Assembly (NCBI RefSeq): GCF_900110655.1
Contig: NZ_FOEQ01000006.1
Coordinates: forward strand, 186,001-250,000
Origin: Pseudomonas soli
GTDB taxonomy: Bacteria > Pseudomonadota > Gammaproteobacteria > Pseudomonadales > Pseudomonadaceae
Direction of reading: 5' to 3'
Length of the DNA: 64,000 bases
Part shown: positions 8,165 to 17,155 of the stretch, in pieces
Layout of the letters: the number at the start of each line of letters is the position of its first letter
Position numbering within the stretch: the stretch's first letter is position 1
Made by a program: the position numbers and the translations under genes
Notes under the pieces: generated by a model
Told to the model about the DNA's origin: nothing
The model's database searches: none
What the model saw: only the letters and a program-made list of their open reading frames with translations

Positions 8165-10006
8165 ATGCCTGATTATCGTTCCAAGACCTCCACCCATGGC
8201 CGCAACATGGCCGGCGCCCGTGCCCTGTGGCGCGCCACTGGGATGAAGGACGAAGACTTCAAGAAACCGATCATCGCCATCGCCAACTCGTTCACCCAGT
8301 TCGTCCCGGGCCACGTGCACCTGAAGGACCTGGGCCAGCTGGTTGCCCGCGAGATCGAACGCGCCGGTGGCGTGGCCAAGGAATTCAACACCATTGCCGT
8401 GGATGACGGCATCGCCATGGGCCACGACGGCATGCTGTACTCGCTGCCCAGCCGCGAGATCATCGCCGACGCCGTCGAGTACATGGTCAACGCCCACTGC
8501 GCCGACGCCATCGTCTGCATCTCCAACTGCGACAAGATCACCCCCGGCATGCTGATGGCCGCCCTGCGCCTGAACATCCCGGTGATCTTCGTCTCCGGCG
8601 GCCCGATGGAAGCCGGCAAGACCAAGCTGGCCAGCCACGGCCTGGACCTGGTCGACGCCATGGTCATCGCCGCCGACTCCTCGGCCAGCGACGAGAAGGT
8701 CGCCGAGTACGAGCGCAGCGCCTGCCCGACCTGCGGTTCGTGCTCCGGCATGTTCACCGCCAACTCGATGAACTGCCTGACCGAGGCCCTGGGCCTGGCC
8801 CTGCCGGGCAACGGCTCCACGCTGGCGACCCACTCCGACCGCGAGCAGCTGTTCCTTACCGCCGGCCGCACCATTGTCGAACTGTGCAAGCGCTACTACG
8901 GCGAGGGCGACGCGTCCGTGCTGCCGCGCAGCATCGCCAACTTCAAGGCGTTCGAGAACGCCATGATGCTCGACATCGCCATGGGCGGCTCGACCAACAC
9001 CATCCTGCACCTGCTGGCCGCGGCCCAGGAAGGCGAGGTGGACTTCGACCTGCGCGACATCGATCGCCTGTCGCGCAAGGTGCCGCAGCTGTGCAAGGTG
9101 GCGCCGAACATCCAGAAGTACCACATGGAAGACGTGCATCGCGCCGGCGGCATCTTCAGCATTCTCGGCTCGCTGGCCCGTGGCGGCCTGCTGCACACCG
9201 ACCTGCCGACCGTGCACAGCGCCAGCATGGAAGAAGCCATCGCCAAGTGGGACATCACCCAGACCGATGACGAAGCCGTGCACACCTTCTTCAAGGCAGG
9301 CCCGGCCGGTATCCCCACGCAAACCGCGTTCAGCCAGTCGACCCGCTGGGAAACCCTGGACGACGACCGCGAAAACGGCTGCATCCGCAGCTTCGAGCAC
9401 GCCTACTCGCAAGAGGGCGGCCTGGCCGTGCTGTACGGCAACATCGCCCTGGACGGCTGCGTGGTGAAGACCGCCGGCGTGGATGAGTCGATCCACGTGT
9501 TCGAGGGCAACGCGAAGATCTTCGAAAGCCAGGACAGCGCGGTACGCGGCATCCTCGCCGACGAAGTGAAGACCGGCGATATCGTCATCATCCGCTACGA
9601 AGGCCCGAAAGGCGGCCCGGGCATGCAGGAGATGCTCTACCCGACCTCGTACCTGAAGTCCAAGGGCCTGGGCAAGGCCTGCGCGCTGCTCACCGATGGC
9701 CGCTTCTCCGGCGGCACCTCGGGCCTGTCCATCGGACATGCCTCGCCGGAAGCCGCCGCAGGCGGCGCCATTGGCCTGGTTCGCGATGGCGACAAGGTGC
9801 TGATCGACATCCCCAACCGTTCGATCAACCTGCTGGTCAGCGATGAAGAGCTTGCCGCGCGTCGTGTCGAGCAGGACAAGAAGGGTTGGAAGCCGGCGGA
9901 AGTGCGTCCACGCAAGGTTACTACCGCATTGAAGGCCTATGCCCTGCTGGCCACCAGCGCCGACAAGGGCGCGGTGCGCAACAAGGCAATGCTCGAAGGG
10001 CTGTGA
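8165..10006 (+). CDS. ilvD: Dihydroxy-acid dehydratase IlvD
   Basis: A 613-residue enzyme of the IlvD/Edd family, the usual length. It dehydrates 2,3-dihydroxy-isovalerate and 2,3-dihydroxy-3-methylvalerate in valine and isoleucine synthesis. Visible signatures are [18 protein letters not shown] near residue 122, the cluster-binding stretch [19 protein letters not shown] around residues 192-210, and [20 protein letters not shown] near residue 517. These Fe-S ligands fit a cytoplasmic, oxygen-sensitive dehydratase. Start ATG 8165 has AGGAG eight bases upstream. Homology to the related 6-phosphogluconate dehydratase is excluded by the [19 protein letters not shown] opening typical of IlvD. It is monocistronic, ending in a strong terminator. 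Confidence 0.97.
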   Translation: MPDYRSKTSTHGRNMAGARALWRATGMKDEDFKKPIIAIANSFTQFVPGHVHLKDLGQLVAREIERAGGVAKEFNTIAVDDGIAMGHDGMLYSLPSREIIADAVEYMVNAHCADAIVCISNCDKITPGMLMAALRLNIPVIFVSGGPMEAGKTKLASHGLDLVDAMVIAADSSASDEKVAEYERSACPTCGSCSGMFTANSMNCLTEALGLALPGNGSTLATHSDREQLFLTAGRTIVELCKRYYGEGDASVLPRSIANFKAFENAMMLDIAMGGSTNTILHLLAAAQEGEVDFDLRDIDRLSRKVPQLCKVAPNIQKYHMEDVHRAGGIFSILGSLARGGLLHTDLPTVHSASMEEAIAKWDITQTDDEAVHTFFKAGPAGIPTQTAFSQSTRWETLDDDRENGCIRSFEHAYSQEGGLAVLYGNIALDGCVVKTAGVDESIHVFEGNAKIFESQDSAVRGILADEVKTGDIVIIRYEGPKGGPGMQEMLYPTSYLKSKGLGKACALLTDGRFSGGTSGLSIGHASPEAAAGGAIGLVRDGDKVLIDIPNRSINLLVSDEELAARRVEQDKKGWKPAEVRPRKVTTALKAYALLATSADKGAVRNKAMLEGL

Positions 10007-10020
10007 GGTTCTAAAGGCAT

Positions 10021-10051
10021 AAAAAACCGGCGCCTGGTGTGCCGGTTTTTT
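10021..10051. terminator. Rho-independent terminator, ilvD / darG
   Basis: Eleven-base perfect arms AAAAAACCGGC and GCCGGTTTTTT with a nine-base loop. The arms give a U tract on both strands, so it can stop ilvD from the left and darG from the right. Confidence 0.9.
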
Positions 10052-10069
10052 CTTGCCGATCTGACTCGG

Positions 10070-11158
10070 TCAATGTACTGGTGAAGCACTTTGAACGTGG
10101 AATGCCGAGAGCTTTTTGAGCGCCACTGACAAAGAGTCATCATCGAACAAGGCACTCTTGCGGGTGGCAGCTTCCTTTCCGCCGGACCAGTTCTTCAACC
10201 CATCCCGAATGGCATCGACCGTTGGTGCCACCCCATCCCGATGAAGCAACCAGTCAACCGTGGCCAGAAGCTCCATACCAAACGGAGACTCAAAGCCATC
10301 AATCAGCTCAGCTGTGAACTCCAACGCAGGTAAATAGGCCTTGGCCTCGCTGTGCAAGTAAGTATCAACGAAAGCCTTACGGCCCTCATCGAACCAAATC
10401 ACATCCAAGGGGCCAGCATCACCGATACGCTTGTCACAATGCAGATAACTACCATCAAGGTTATTCAGCAGATGCTCCAGCCGGTTAGTGTATGGACCGT
10501 ACTTGTGAGCACTGAACTGCAGGTTGAGCGGGTTGTCATCGGGAGTAAAGCGCTCGATTGAACGTTCCAGGAACCACGCCAGCTTCTGGATCTCCAGCAA
10601 GCTGCACTCCATGCCAAGTACCCAATAACGACGCACCAACTCGGCTATGAGCGCTCGGGCAGGGGTAAGCTTCTCGACCCCTGTGCGCTTGGAGACATTC
10701 TGATATTTGCTCGTGGGTTCGAAAACCAGCACGTCGGTATCCAGATCCCCCAGCACCACTTCAATCTGCTCGCGCACAGCAGCCCATGGCAACCCACCAT
10801 TACCCGCACCCAGTGGGGGGATTGCTATGGAGCTCACAGCATTGGCAAGGATGAAACGCCGTAAGTCATAAAGGCCATCCGTGATCCAGGCAAGCTGTGA
10901 TGGAGAACGCCAATGACGCTTGGTCGGAAAGTTCACAACCCAGCGCGGGCCGTCCAGCTCGCGAACCTCAGTGATGAACATCTTTCCAGTGACGACTTCG
11001 TCCGCTTTGCAGGCAGCCGCGTACAGACGATAGTTCTCTACAAAGCGCTCCTTGAACATCAGCGCAATGCCTTTACCCATCACCCCTACGGTGTTTACTG
11101 TGTTAACCAGCGCTTCGGCCTTGGCCTCCAGCAGGTTACCTTGCGTAAAGCGAATCAT
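10070..11158 (-). CDS. darG: DarG-like macrodomain antitoxin
   Basis: A 362-residue protein. The first ~155 residues form a macrodomain with the ADP-ribose-binding pattern [19 protein letters not shown] (about 19-36) and a later [12 protein letters not shown] loop, as in DarG, which strips ADP-ribose from thymidine in DNA. The C-terminal ~200 residues (from [20 protein letters not shown]) match the DarG C-terminal region that contacts DarT. It follows darT directly: the darT stop and this ATG share one base (TGATG), so the two are translationally coupled in the usual toxin-then-antitoxin order. Start chosen at ATG 11158 (MIRFTQGN) for that reason. Base composition is clearly more AT-rich than in ilvD or pchP, suggesting acquisition. 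Confidence 0.92.
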   Translation of the reverse strand: MIRFTQGNLLEAKAEALVNTVNTVGVMGKGIALMFKERFVENYRLYAAACKADEVVTGKMFITEVRELDGPRWVVNFPTKRHWRSPSQLAWITDGLYDLRRFILANAVSSIAIPPLGAGNGGLPWAAVREQIEVVLGDLDTDVLVFEPTSKYQNVSKRTGVEKLTPARALIAELVRRYWVLGMECSLLEIQKLAWFLERSIERFTPDDNPLNLQFSAHKYGPYTNRLEHLLNNLDGSYLHCDKRIGDAGPLDVIWFDEGRKAFVDTYLHSEAKAYLPALEFTAELIDGFESPFGMELLATVDWLLHRDGVAPTVDAIRDGLKNWSGGKEAATRKSALFDDDSLSVALKKLSAFHVQSASPVH

Positions 11159-11799
11159 CAGAAATACCACCCAGGTCGAGCATGCACGGGAAGATCCAGC
11201 TGACGTTGCCGGACCTCCTGATCAACACGACGTTGCAAAGCTTCGTTGTAGCAGACAATCCCCAGAAGGCCAGCGACCGGAACGTGCCCGTGGATCAAGG
11301 CTTCAGCCTGATAGCGTTCCATTTTTCGTGGATCGTCTGGGTCGCGCTTGAAATCCCTGGACTGCAGGATCTGCCAGTCGATCTTGTCCAGATGTTCCAG
11401 ATCGCTGTAATAGCCTGCCCAGTCCGGATACGCATGAGCATCAGTAAAGACAAAGGGCAGGCCCAGGGAGCGCACATGGTACAGGCTGGAGACAAGAATC
11501 ACGATCTCCTCGTTCCGACGTTGCTGTACGCCTCGTCCTGAATGGATGTTCTTCATCATCACAGAGAACGGTGTGAAATAGAACGGTACGTAGTCTGCCA
11601 GCGTCCCACCGGGATCGATGGGCACCGCTCGCCTGGAACGCTTGCTGATCAGGTCAGGATTGCCAATTCCGACGTAGCCACTGGAGAGGTTCCCTCTGGA
11701 AACCGCACACAAGCCGTTGTCCAGCAGCCACGGGAGGTTGTCGCGATGGACGATTCGCCAGATCAGGGCTTTGCTTGGGTTAAGTCTGGTATACGTCAT
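11158..11799 (-). CDS. darT: DarT-like DNA ADP-ribosyltransferase toxin
   Basis: A 213-residue protein of the DarT (DUF4433) family, normal length. Family landmarks are [13 protein letters not shown] near residue 18 (nicotinamide-site His), the KRSRR patch at 53-57, [16 protein letters not shown] at 70-85 and the catalytic-glutamate segment [12 protein letters not shown], with E166 in the position of the DarT catalytic Glu. DarT enzymes transfer ADP-ribose from NAD+ onto thymidine in short single-stranded DNA motifs, blocking replication; some systems act in phage defence. The preferred DNA motif cannot be told from sequence alone. It overlaps darG by one base, and its ATG overlaps the restored stop of the upstream DarT-like gene (ATGA). 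Confidence 0.9.
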   Translation of the reverse strand: MTYTRLNPSKALIWRIVHRDNLPWLLDNGLCAVSRGNLSSGYVGIGNPDLISKRSRRAVPIDPGGTLADYVPFYFTPFSVMMKNIHSGRGVQQRRNEEIVILVSSLYHVRSLGLPFVFTDAHAYPDWAGYYSDLEHLDKIDWQILQSRDFKRDPDDPRKMERYQAEALIHGHVPVAGLLGIVCYNEALQRRVDQEVRQRQLDLPVHARPGWYF

Positions 11800-12375
11800 C
11801 GGGCAGGGAACATATTCCTATTGGCATCGATCCAGAGGTTCCTGAACCCGGCAACCACAGCTTGCGACCTTACATATCTCCAGATGTCATCGGAAGGTGT
11901 GTAGATTTGCGAACTGAGAAACGGGGACGGGCCCGGGGGCAAGACATTCTGCCATACAGACATGCTTGCATTCCTGATCATGGTAATCCCGCCGGTCCAT
12001 AAGATCCCAATCTATAGCTTCGACACCTTCGTCATACCCTAACAGCTCAAAACGACTACCCGATAAGGGATGTCGAGCTATGACGTTCCAGTTATGTGTC
12101 TGCGCATGTCTCCTTTCCACAGCGACCAGCACAAACTCTTCATCAGGTCGATTCTGATAGACCCTTCCATCAAACGGATTCTTGGCAAACCAATGAAAGG
12201 GCACATACTGCTCAAGGCCCTGCTGACGGCGGCCCAGAATGATTTCCGCATCAGCAATATCGGTGAACTGCTCCTCCTCCAGCACGTTCCGTGGGAGCAG
12301 TCCACGCTGAAAAATCGAGGGGACGTTTGCAACACTTGTTAGGTGATAAAGAAATCGTTGAGTGCGGATTGCCAT
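11796..12375 (-). pseudogene. Second DarT-like (DUF4433) gene, frameshifted near its 3' end
   Basis: The open frame from ATG 12375 gives 162 residues and stops at 11887. It reads like DarT: LYHLTSVANVPSIFQRGLLPRN at 9-30, LEQYVPFHWFAKNPFDG at 54-70 (compare VPFYFTPF in darT), and KHVCMAECLAPGPVP at 137-151, with E143 in the catalytic position. After PVSQFA the frame ends abruptly in NLHTFR. The next frame over carries a natural-looking C-terminus (IYTPSDDIWRYVRSQ to NRNMFPAR) that stops at 11796 and overlaps the darT ATG by four bases. Removing one A from the AAA near 11897 would join them into about 190 residues. This is either a real disabling frameshift, a sequencing error or recoding. No good ribosome site is visible before ATG 12375. 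The truncated form keeps all active-site segments, so it may still be functional. Confidence 0.7.
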
Positions 12376-12465
12376 GCCAGGGCTGCCCCAATGATGCCAT
12401 TAGGACATCATTGATATTGGATCCAATAACATGGCAAATACAAGCTGAATCCGTACTCGAAGTCC

Positions 12466-13524
12466 TTACTGAATCTGCTCCGGCGTCACAATCACCCAGT
12501 TCTTGTCCGCCGTCACCGGCAAACCTTCCTTGGCCTGGGCCGCTGCATTCTTCGCGATCATGCCGTTGAGCTGATCCATGTACTTGGCCTTGCGGTTTAT
12601 CCACAGGTGGATGCCGCCTTTGTTCACATCGACGCCATGGAACTGCATGTAGCCATCGCTCGTCGGGGTGTCGCCCCCCACCAGCACCGGTTTCTTCCAC
12701 TCATCGATGTAGGTCAGGATCGCCGCCTGCTTGCCCGCCATCCAGGTAGCCGGCGTCCACAGGTACGGGGTCAACTCCAGGCCCTCGTTGGCCTTGGGAT
12801 CGTACTGCCCGGCGCTGATCTGCTTGCGTGCGGTGGTCAGTTGGCCATTGGCCCGGTCCTTGAGCAGCAGGCTCACACCGATCACGTTCTGTGGTTTGAC
12901 GTTGTAGCCGTACTTGGGATCGGAGGCGACCATGCGTACCAGCTCTTCGGACGCCGCCGAGATCACATAGACCTCGATGCCGTTCTCCATCAGCTTGTTG
13001 TACAGCTCGGCCTGGCCAGTGAACACCTTCGGCGGCTGCACCTCGATACTCTTGACCTGGTCGCCCTCGAAGTAGGTGCTGGGGATCGGCTTGCCCGAGG
13101 CCATCAGCTCGTCGACCTGCTGCTTCAGTTCCTTGAGAGTGAAGCCCGAGAACACTTGGGCCACCCAGGGGTAGCAGACCATGTCGTCGAGTTCGCACAA
13201 GCGGTAGTAGTAACTGAACAGGCTCTCCTTGTGCTCGGCGCTGTCCTTGAACGGAATCAACTTGAGCGAGGGATCGAGCTTGTCGCGGGTCAGCAGGCCC
13301 TTGTTTTCCATGAACGGCAGCAGCGCCTCTTCGAGGTCGAAGCGGTAGCTGGTGTTGTCCATGTCGAATACCGCGTAGTTACCCTTGTTGGCGTTGGCGG
13401 CAATCATCGCGTCGAGCTTCTGTGCGGCTTCGGCCGGCCAGTGCTTGAGCTCGGTGGCCGCCCAACTGCTGGCACTGAGCAACAGGGCAAGGCCGCCGGC
13501 AAGGATTTTCGGAGCTGACTTCAT
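12466..13524 (-). CDS. pchP: Phosphorylcholine phosphatase PchP (HAD family)
   Basis: A 352-residue precursor with a Sec signal peptide ([22 protein letters not shown]). The HAD catalytic motif I is FDMDNT (about residues 54-59), where the first Asp is the nucleophile; a VISAASEE segment is motif II and [11 protein letters not shown] carries the acidic motif. It fits the periplasmic Pseudomonas phosphorylcholine phosphatase that frees choline from phosphorylcholine, feeding the glycine betaine pathway encoded at the left end of this window. ATG 13524 has GGGAG eight bases upstream; the five-residue extension (MGEPH) lacks one. It lies next to the DarT island, with only 90 bases between. Confidence 0.9.
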   Translation of the reverse strand: MKSAPKILAGGLALLLSASSWAATELKHWPAEAAQKLDAMIAANANKGNYAVFDMDNTSYRFDLEEALLPFMENKGLLTRDKLDPSLKLIPFKDSAEHKESLFSYYYRLCELDDMVCYPWVAQVFSGFTLKELKQQVDELMASGKPIPSTYFEGDQVKSIEVQPPKVFTGQAELYNKLMENGIEVYVISAASEELVRMVASDPKYGYNVKPQNVIGVSLLLKDRANGQLTTARKQISAGQYDPKANEGLELTPYLWTPATWMAGKQAAILTYIDEWKKPVLVGGDTPTSDGYMQFHGVDVNKGGIHLWINRKAKYMDQLNGMIAKNAAAQAKEGLPVTADKNWVIVTPEQIQ

Positions 13525-13768
13525 ATGCGGTTCTCCCAAGGACGTGGCCGCTCAACCCTAGACCTGATTTGTGACAGGCAGGCATGCGCCACCGACCTCG
13601 AAGCAACCGCAAACGCCATGTGTATTGCCAAAAACGACCAGGCGTTATTCCATAAACGACTATGCAAATTCCTTTTAGGTATAAATTCGTTTGTTTTCAG
13701 GCTGTTAGCATTTCCGTTCGTAATCGCTCACAGAGGCGATGCCTCTTTTGCCTTTTTCCGGAGCTTCA
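13525..13768. promoter_or_regulatory. Divergent promoter region, pchP / tcyP
   Basis: The 244 bases are AT-rich towards tcyP. A TATAAA at 13681-13686 may be the tcyP -10 element. Cystine uptake genes are usually activated by CysB under sulfur limitation, but I see no motif I can call a CysB site with confidence. Confidence 0.4.
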
Positions 13769-15160
13769 ATGAACCTGCCGCTGTCACTCAACCTGCTGGC
13801 GTTCCTGACCCTGCTGCTGGGCCTGGCGCAAACCCGTCGCACCGACTGGAGCCTGGCCAAGAAGGTGCTGCTGGGCCTGGCCTTCGGCGTCGGCTTCGGC
13901 CTGGTGCTGCACACCATCTACGGCGCCGGGCACCCGGTGCTCAAGGCCACCATCGGCTGGCTCGACCTGGTCGGCAATGGCTACGTCGGTTTGCTGCAGA
14001 TGATCGTCATGCCGCTGATCTTCGCCTCGATCCTCAGCGCCGTGGCCCGCCTGCACAACGCCTCGGCGCTGGGCCGCATCAGTGTGCTGAGCATCGGCAC
14101 CCTGCTGCTGACCACCGCGATTGCCGCGCTGCTCGGTATCGCCCTGACCAACCTGTTCGGCCTGAGTGCCGAGGGGCTGGTGGCCGGTGCCCAGGAAAGC
14201 GCCCGCCTGCAGGCCATCCACAGCGACTACGCGGGCAAGGTCGCCGACCTCAACATCCCGCAACTGCTGCTGTCGTTCATCCCGACCAACCCGGTCGGCG
14301 ACCTGGCCCGGGCCAAGCCGACCTCGATCATCAGCGTGGTGATCTTCGCCGTGTTCCTGGGCCTGGCCGCTTTGCAGTTGATCAAGGACGACAAGGACAA
14401 GGGCGAGCGCGCCCTGTCGGCCATCGACGTACTGCAGGCCTGGGTCATGCGCCTGGTGCGCCTGGTGATGAAACTCACCCCCTACGGTGTGCTGGCCTTG
14501 ATGACCAAGGTAGTGGCCAGCTCCAACCTCGACGACATCCTCAAGCTGGGCAGCTTCGTGGTGGTGTCGTACATCGGCCTGGGCCTGATGTTCGTGGTCC
14601 ACGGGGTGATCCTGGCGCTGACCGGCGTCAACCCGCTACGCTTCTTCCGTAAAGTCTGGCCGGTGCTGACCTTCGCCTTCACCAGCCGCTCCAGCGCCGC
14701 CAGCATCCCGCTGAACATCGAGGCGCAGACCCTGCGCCTGGGCGTGCCGCAGTCGATCGCCAGCTTCAGCGCGTCGTTCGGTGCCACCATAGGCCAGAAC
14801 GGCTGCGCCGGCCTGTATCCAGCGATGCTGGCAGTGATGGTCGCCCCGGCAGTGGGCATCGATACCTTCGACCCGCTGTGGATCGCCACGCTGGTGGCCA
14901 TCGTCACCCTCAGCTCGGCAGGCGTTGCCGGCGTCGGCGGCGGCGCGACCTTCGCCGCGCTGATCGTGCTGCCGGCCATGGGCCTGCCGGTGGAACTGGT
15001 GGCGCTGCTGATCTCGGTGGAACCGCTGATCGACATGGGCCGCACGGCGTTGAACGTGAACGGTTCGATGACTGCCGGCGTTGTGACGAGCCAGCTCTTG
15101 AAGCAGACCGACCAGCAGGTGCTGAGTGGGGACCAACATGCTGAGCTGAGTCACTCCTGA
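13769..15160 (+). CDS. tcyP: L-cystine symporter, TcyP/YdjN-like (dicarboxylate/amino acid:cation symporter)
   Basis: A 463-residue membrane protein of the sodium:dicarboxylate symporter (DAACS) family with about eight long helices and re-entrant loops. Landmarks are [21 protein letters not shown] near residue 75, the serine-rich loop [14 protein letters not shown] near residue 303, and [25 protein letters not shown] near residue 382. These resemble the TcyP / YdjN cystine transporters rather than GltP or DctA, which carry different loop motifs. Start set at ATG 13769 ([12 protein letters not shown]) with CGGAG upstream; an earlier in-frame ATG at 13739 has no ribosome site. It would import cystine, often under sulfur control. 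Confidence 0.87.
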   Translation: MNLPLSLNLLAFLTLLLGLAQTRRTDWSLAKKVLLGLAFGVGFGLVLHTIYGAGHPVLKATIGWLDLVGNGYVGLLQMIVMPLIFASILSAVARLHNASALGRISVLSIGTLLLTTAIAALLGIALTNLFGLSAEGLVAGAQESARLQAIHSDYAGKVADLNIPQLLLSFIPTNPVGDLARAKPTSIISVVIFAVFLGLAALQLIKDDKDKGERALSAIDVLQAWVMRLVRLVMKLTPYGVLALMTKVVASSNLDDILKLGSFVVVSYIGLGLMFVVHGVILALTGVNPLRFFRKVWPVLTFAFTSRSSAASIPLNIEAQTLRLGVPQSIASFSASFGATIGQNGCAGLYPAMLAVMVAPAVGIDTFDPLWIATLVAIVTLSSAGVAGVGGGATFAALIVLPAMGLPVELVALLISVEPLIDMGRTALNVNGSMTAGVVTSQLLKQTDQQVLSGDQHAELSHS

Positions 15161-15170
15161 CACATTACCG

Positions 15171-15194
15171 GGGGCTGCTGAGCAGCCCCATTTT
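15171..15194. terminator. Terminator between tcyP and folA
   Basis: Stem GGGGCTGCTGAGCAGCCCC (15171-15189) followed by ATTTT, placed 10 bases after the tcyP stop and just beyond the folA stop on the other strand. It probably serves tcyP best. Confidence 0.75.
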
Positions 15195-15709
15195 CAGACC
15201 TGGTCCCAGACTTCGAAGTGATAGGCCGGCTTGTCCGCTTCGGACTGCGCCTCGCTTGAGGTCAACTGCCACTGCCCGTTGTCGAATTCCGGGAACCAGG
15301 CATCACCCTGCGGCGACAATTCCACCCGGGTCAGGTACATCCGGCTCACCAGCCCTTTCTCCAACGCCTGCCCATACAGCTGCGCACCGCCAATCAGCAT
15401 CAATTCCCCGACGCCCTGCTGCCGCGCCCACTGCTCGGCGCGCACCAGTGCCGCCTCCAGCGAGGCGAACACTTCGGCACCGGCCAGTTGCAGCCCCGGC
15501 TGACGGCTGACGACGATATTCAGCCGCCCCGGCAATGGCCGGCCCAGCGAATCCCAGGTCTTGCGCCCCATGATGATCGGCTTGCCCAGGGTAGTGGCCT
15601 TGAAGTACTTGAAGTCCCCCGGCAGGTGCCAGGGCATGGTGTTGTCGATGCCGATCACACGGTTCTCGGCGAGCGCCGCGATCAGGCTTAGGGGGAGTGA
15701 TGTATTCAT
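15194..15709 (-). CDS. folA: Dihydrofolate reductase FolA
   Basis: A 171-residue DHFR, normal bacterial length. Clear motifs are SLIAALAENRVIG at the N-terminus, MPWHLPGDFKYFKATT (substrate helix, with the catalytic acid Asp in LPGD), IIMGRKTWDSLGRPLPGR (NADPH adenosine site) and GGAQLYGQAL. It reduces dihydrofolate to tetrahydrofolate with NADPH in the cytoplasm. The start is ATG 15709 (MNTSLPLSLIAAL). The in-frame extension upstream to 16165 is a shadow of the neighbouring DUF2868 gene, read antisense. The genes are divergent with 66 bases between the start codons. Confidence 0.97.
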   Translation of the reverse strand: MNTSLPLSLIAALAENRVIGIDNTMPWHLPGDFKYFKATTLGKPIIMGRKTWDSLGRPLPGRLNIVVSRQPGLQLAGAEVFASLEAALVRAEQWARQQGVGELMLIGGAQLYGQALEKGLVSRMYLTRVELSPQGDAWFPEFDNGQWQLTSSEAQSEADKPAYHFEVWDQV

Positions 15710-15775
15710 GCCGGCGAGGATAGCACCGGGCGCGTGGGTTATGCTTGCGGCCAGACCTGTGCAATGGAAGAGCTT

Positions 15776-17155
15776 GTGACTGCACCCACTCCACTCGACA
15801 AGCGCTGGCTCACCGAAGCGGTACGCCTGCGCGAGGAACACGCCGGCCCCCTGGAAGACCAGGAAGCCAACCGCCGCGCCCGCCACCAAGGCGGCGACCT
15901 GGCCACGCGCATCGAGGCACGCGCCTTGTGGCTGGCCGAGCGCGACGGCATGGACACGGCGCTGCACCACTGGAAGCAGGGCGCACGGCTGGCATTGCTG
16001 AGCTTGATGGTCCTGGCCTTGTTCAGTGGCGCCGGCCTGGGGCTGGCGGCCCTGGGCGACGGCCAGCGGCCGGTGAACGTGTTCTGGGCCCTTGGCAGCC
16101 TGCTCGGGCTGAACCTCGTGCTGCTGCTCGGCTGGGCCGTGGGTTTCTTCTTCGCCGGTGAGCATGGCGCGGCGCTGGGCCGCCTGTGGCTGTGGCTAAG
16201 CGAGCGTTTTGCCCGTGACGCCAAGGCCGCGCAACTGGCCCCCGCGCTGCTGGTGCTGCTGCAGCGCCAGCGCCTGAACCGCTGGCTGCTCGGCCTGCTG
16301 GTGCATGGCCTGTGGTCGCTGGCGATGCTCGCGGCGCTGGGCATGCTCCTGGCCCTGCTGGCGACCCGACGCTACGGCTTCGTCTGGGAAACCACGCTAC
16401 TTGCCGCCGAACCCTTCATCAGCCTCACCCAGGCCCTGGGCGCACTGCCCTCGCTGCTGGGTTTCGCCGTGCCGGACGAGGCGATGATTCGCGCCAGCGG
16501 CGACACCCTGCCGGCACTCGACCTGGCGCGCCAGGCCTGGGCCAGCTGGCTGCTCGGCGTGGTCCTGGTCTACGGCCTGCTGCCCCGCCTGCTGCTGGCC
16601 GCGCTGTGCCTGTGGCGCTGGCGCCAAGGCCGCGAGCGCCTGGCGCTGGACCTCAACCTGCCCGGCTACGCGCAGCTGCGCGAAGCGCTGATGCCGCGTA
16701 GCGAGCGCCTCGGCGTGCAGGACCCAGCCCCCGACACCCTGCCCCGCTTCGAGGCCGGCCAGCTGGAGCGTGACAGCGGCGGTGCCCTGCTGGTCGGCCT
16801 GGAGCTGGACGACCAGCGCCCCTGGCCACCGGCCCTGCCCGGATCGGTCACCCACGCGGGCGTGCTCGACAGCCGCGAGTCGCGCAACAAATTGCTCGAG
16901 CAACTCAGCCGCTTCCCCCCGGCGCGTCTGGCCATTGCCTGCGACCCGCGTCGCTCGCCCGACCGTGGCAGCCTGGCCTTGCTTGCGGAACTGGCGCGCA
17001 ACGCCGGTGCCACGCGCATCTGGCTGCTGCAGGCGCAACCCGGACAGGCCCTGGACGCGGCACGCCTGGGCGACTGGCACGAGGCCCTCGACCGCCTGGG
17101 CCTGTCCCATGCCGACACCTCGCCCTTGACCTGGCTGGAGCATGGCCATGACTGA
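15776..17155 (+). CDS. DUF2868 membrane protein
   Basis: A 459-residue protein with four to five hydrophobic segments (for example ALLSLMVLALFSGAGLGLAAL, LGSLLGLNLVLLLGWAVGFFF, GLWSLAMLAALGMLLALL and LLGVVLVYGLLPRLLLAALCL) and a soluble C-terminal third, matching DUF2868. Start chosen as GTG 15776 because GGAAG lies five bases upstream; ATG 15764 (MEELVTAP) is possible but has no ribosome site. The gene overlaps the following GTPase gene, and the pair is conserved in pseudomonads, so the two proteins probably work together at the inner membrane. The function is unknown. Confidence 0.85.
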   Translation: MTAPTPLDKRWLTEAVRLREEHAGPLEDQEANRRARHQGGDLATRIEARALWLAERDGMDTALHHWKQGARLALLSLMVLALFSGAGLGLAALGDGQRPVNVFWALGSLLGLNLVLLLGWAVGFFFAGEHGAALGRLWLWLSERFARDAKAAQLAPALLVLLQRQRLNRWLLGLLVHGLWSLAMLAALGMLLALLATRRYGFVWETTLLAAEPFISLTQALGALPSLLGFAVPDEAMIRASGDTLPALDLARQAWASWLLGVVLVYGLLPRLLLAALCLWRWRQGRERLALDLNLPGYAQLREALMPRSERLGVQDPAPDTLPRFEAGQLERDSGGALLVGLELDDQRPWPPALPGSVTHAGVLDSRESRNKLLEQLSRFPPARLAIACDPRRSPDRGSLALLAELARNAGATRIWLLQAQPGQALDAARLGDWHEALDRLGLSHADTSPLTWLEHGHD

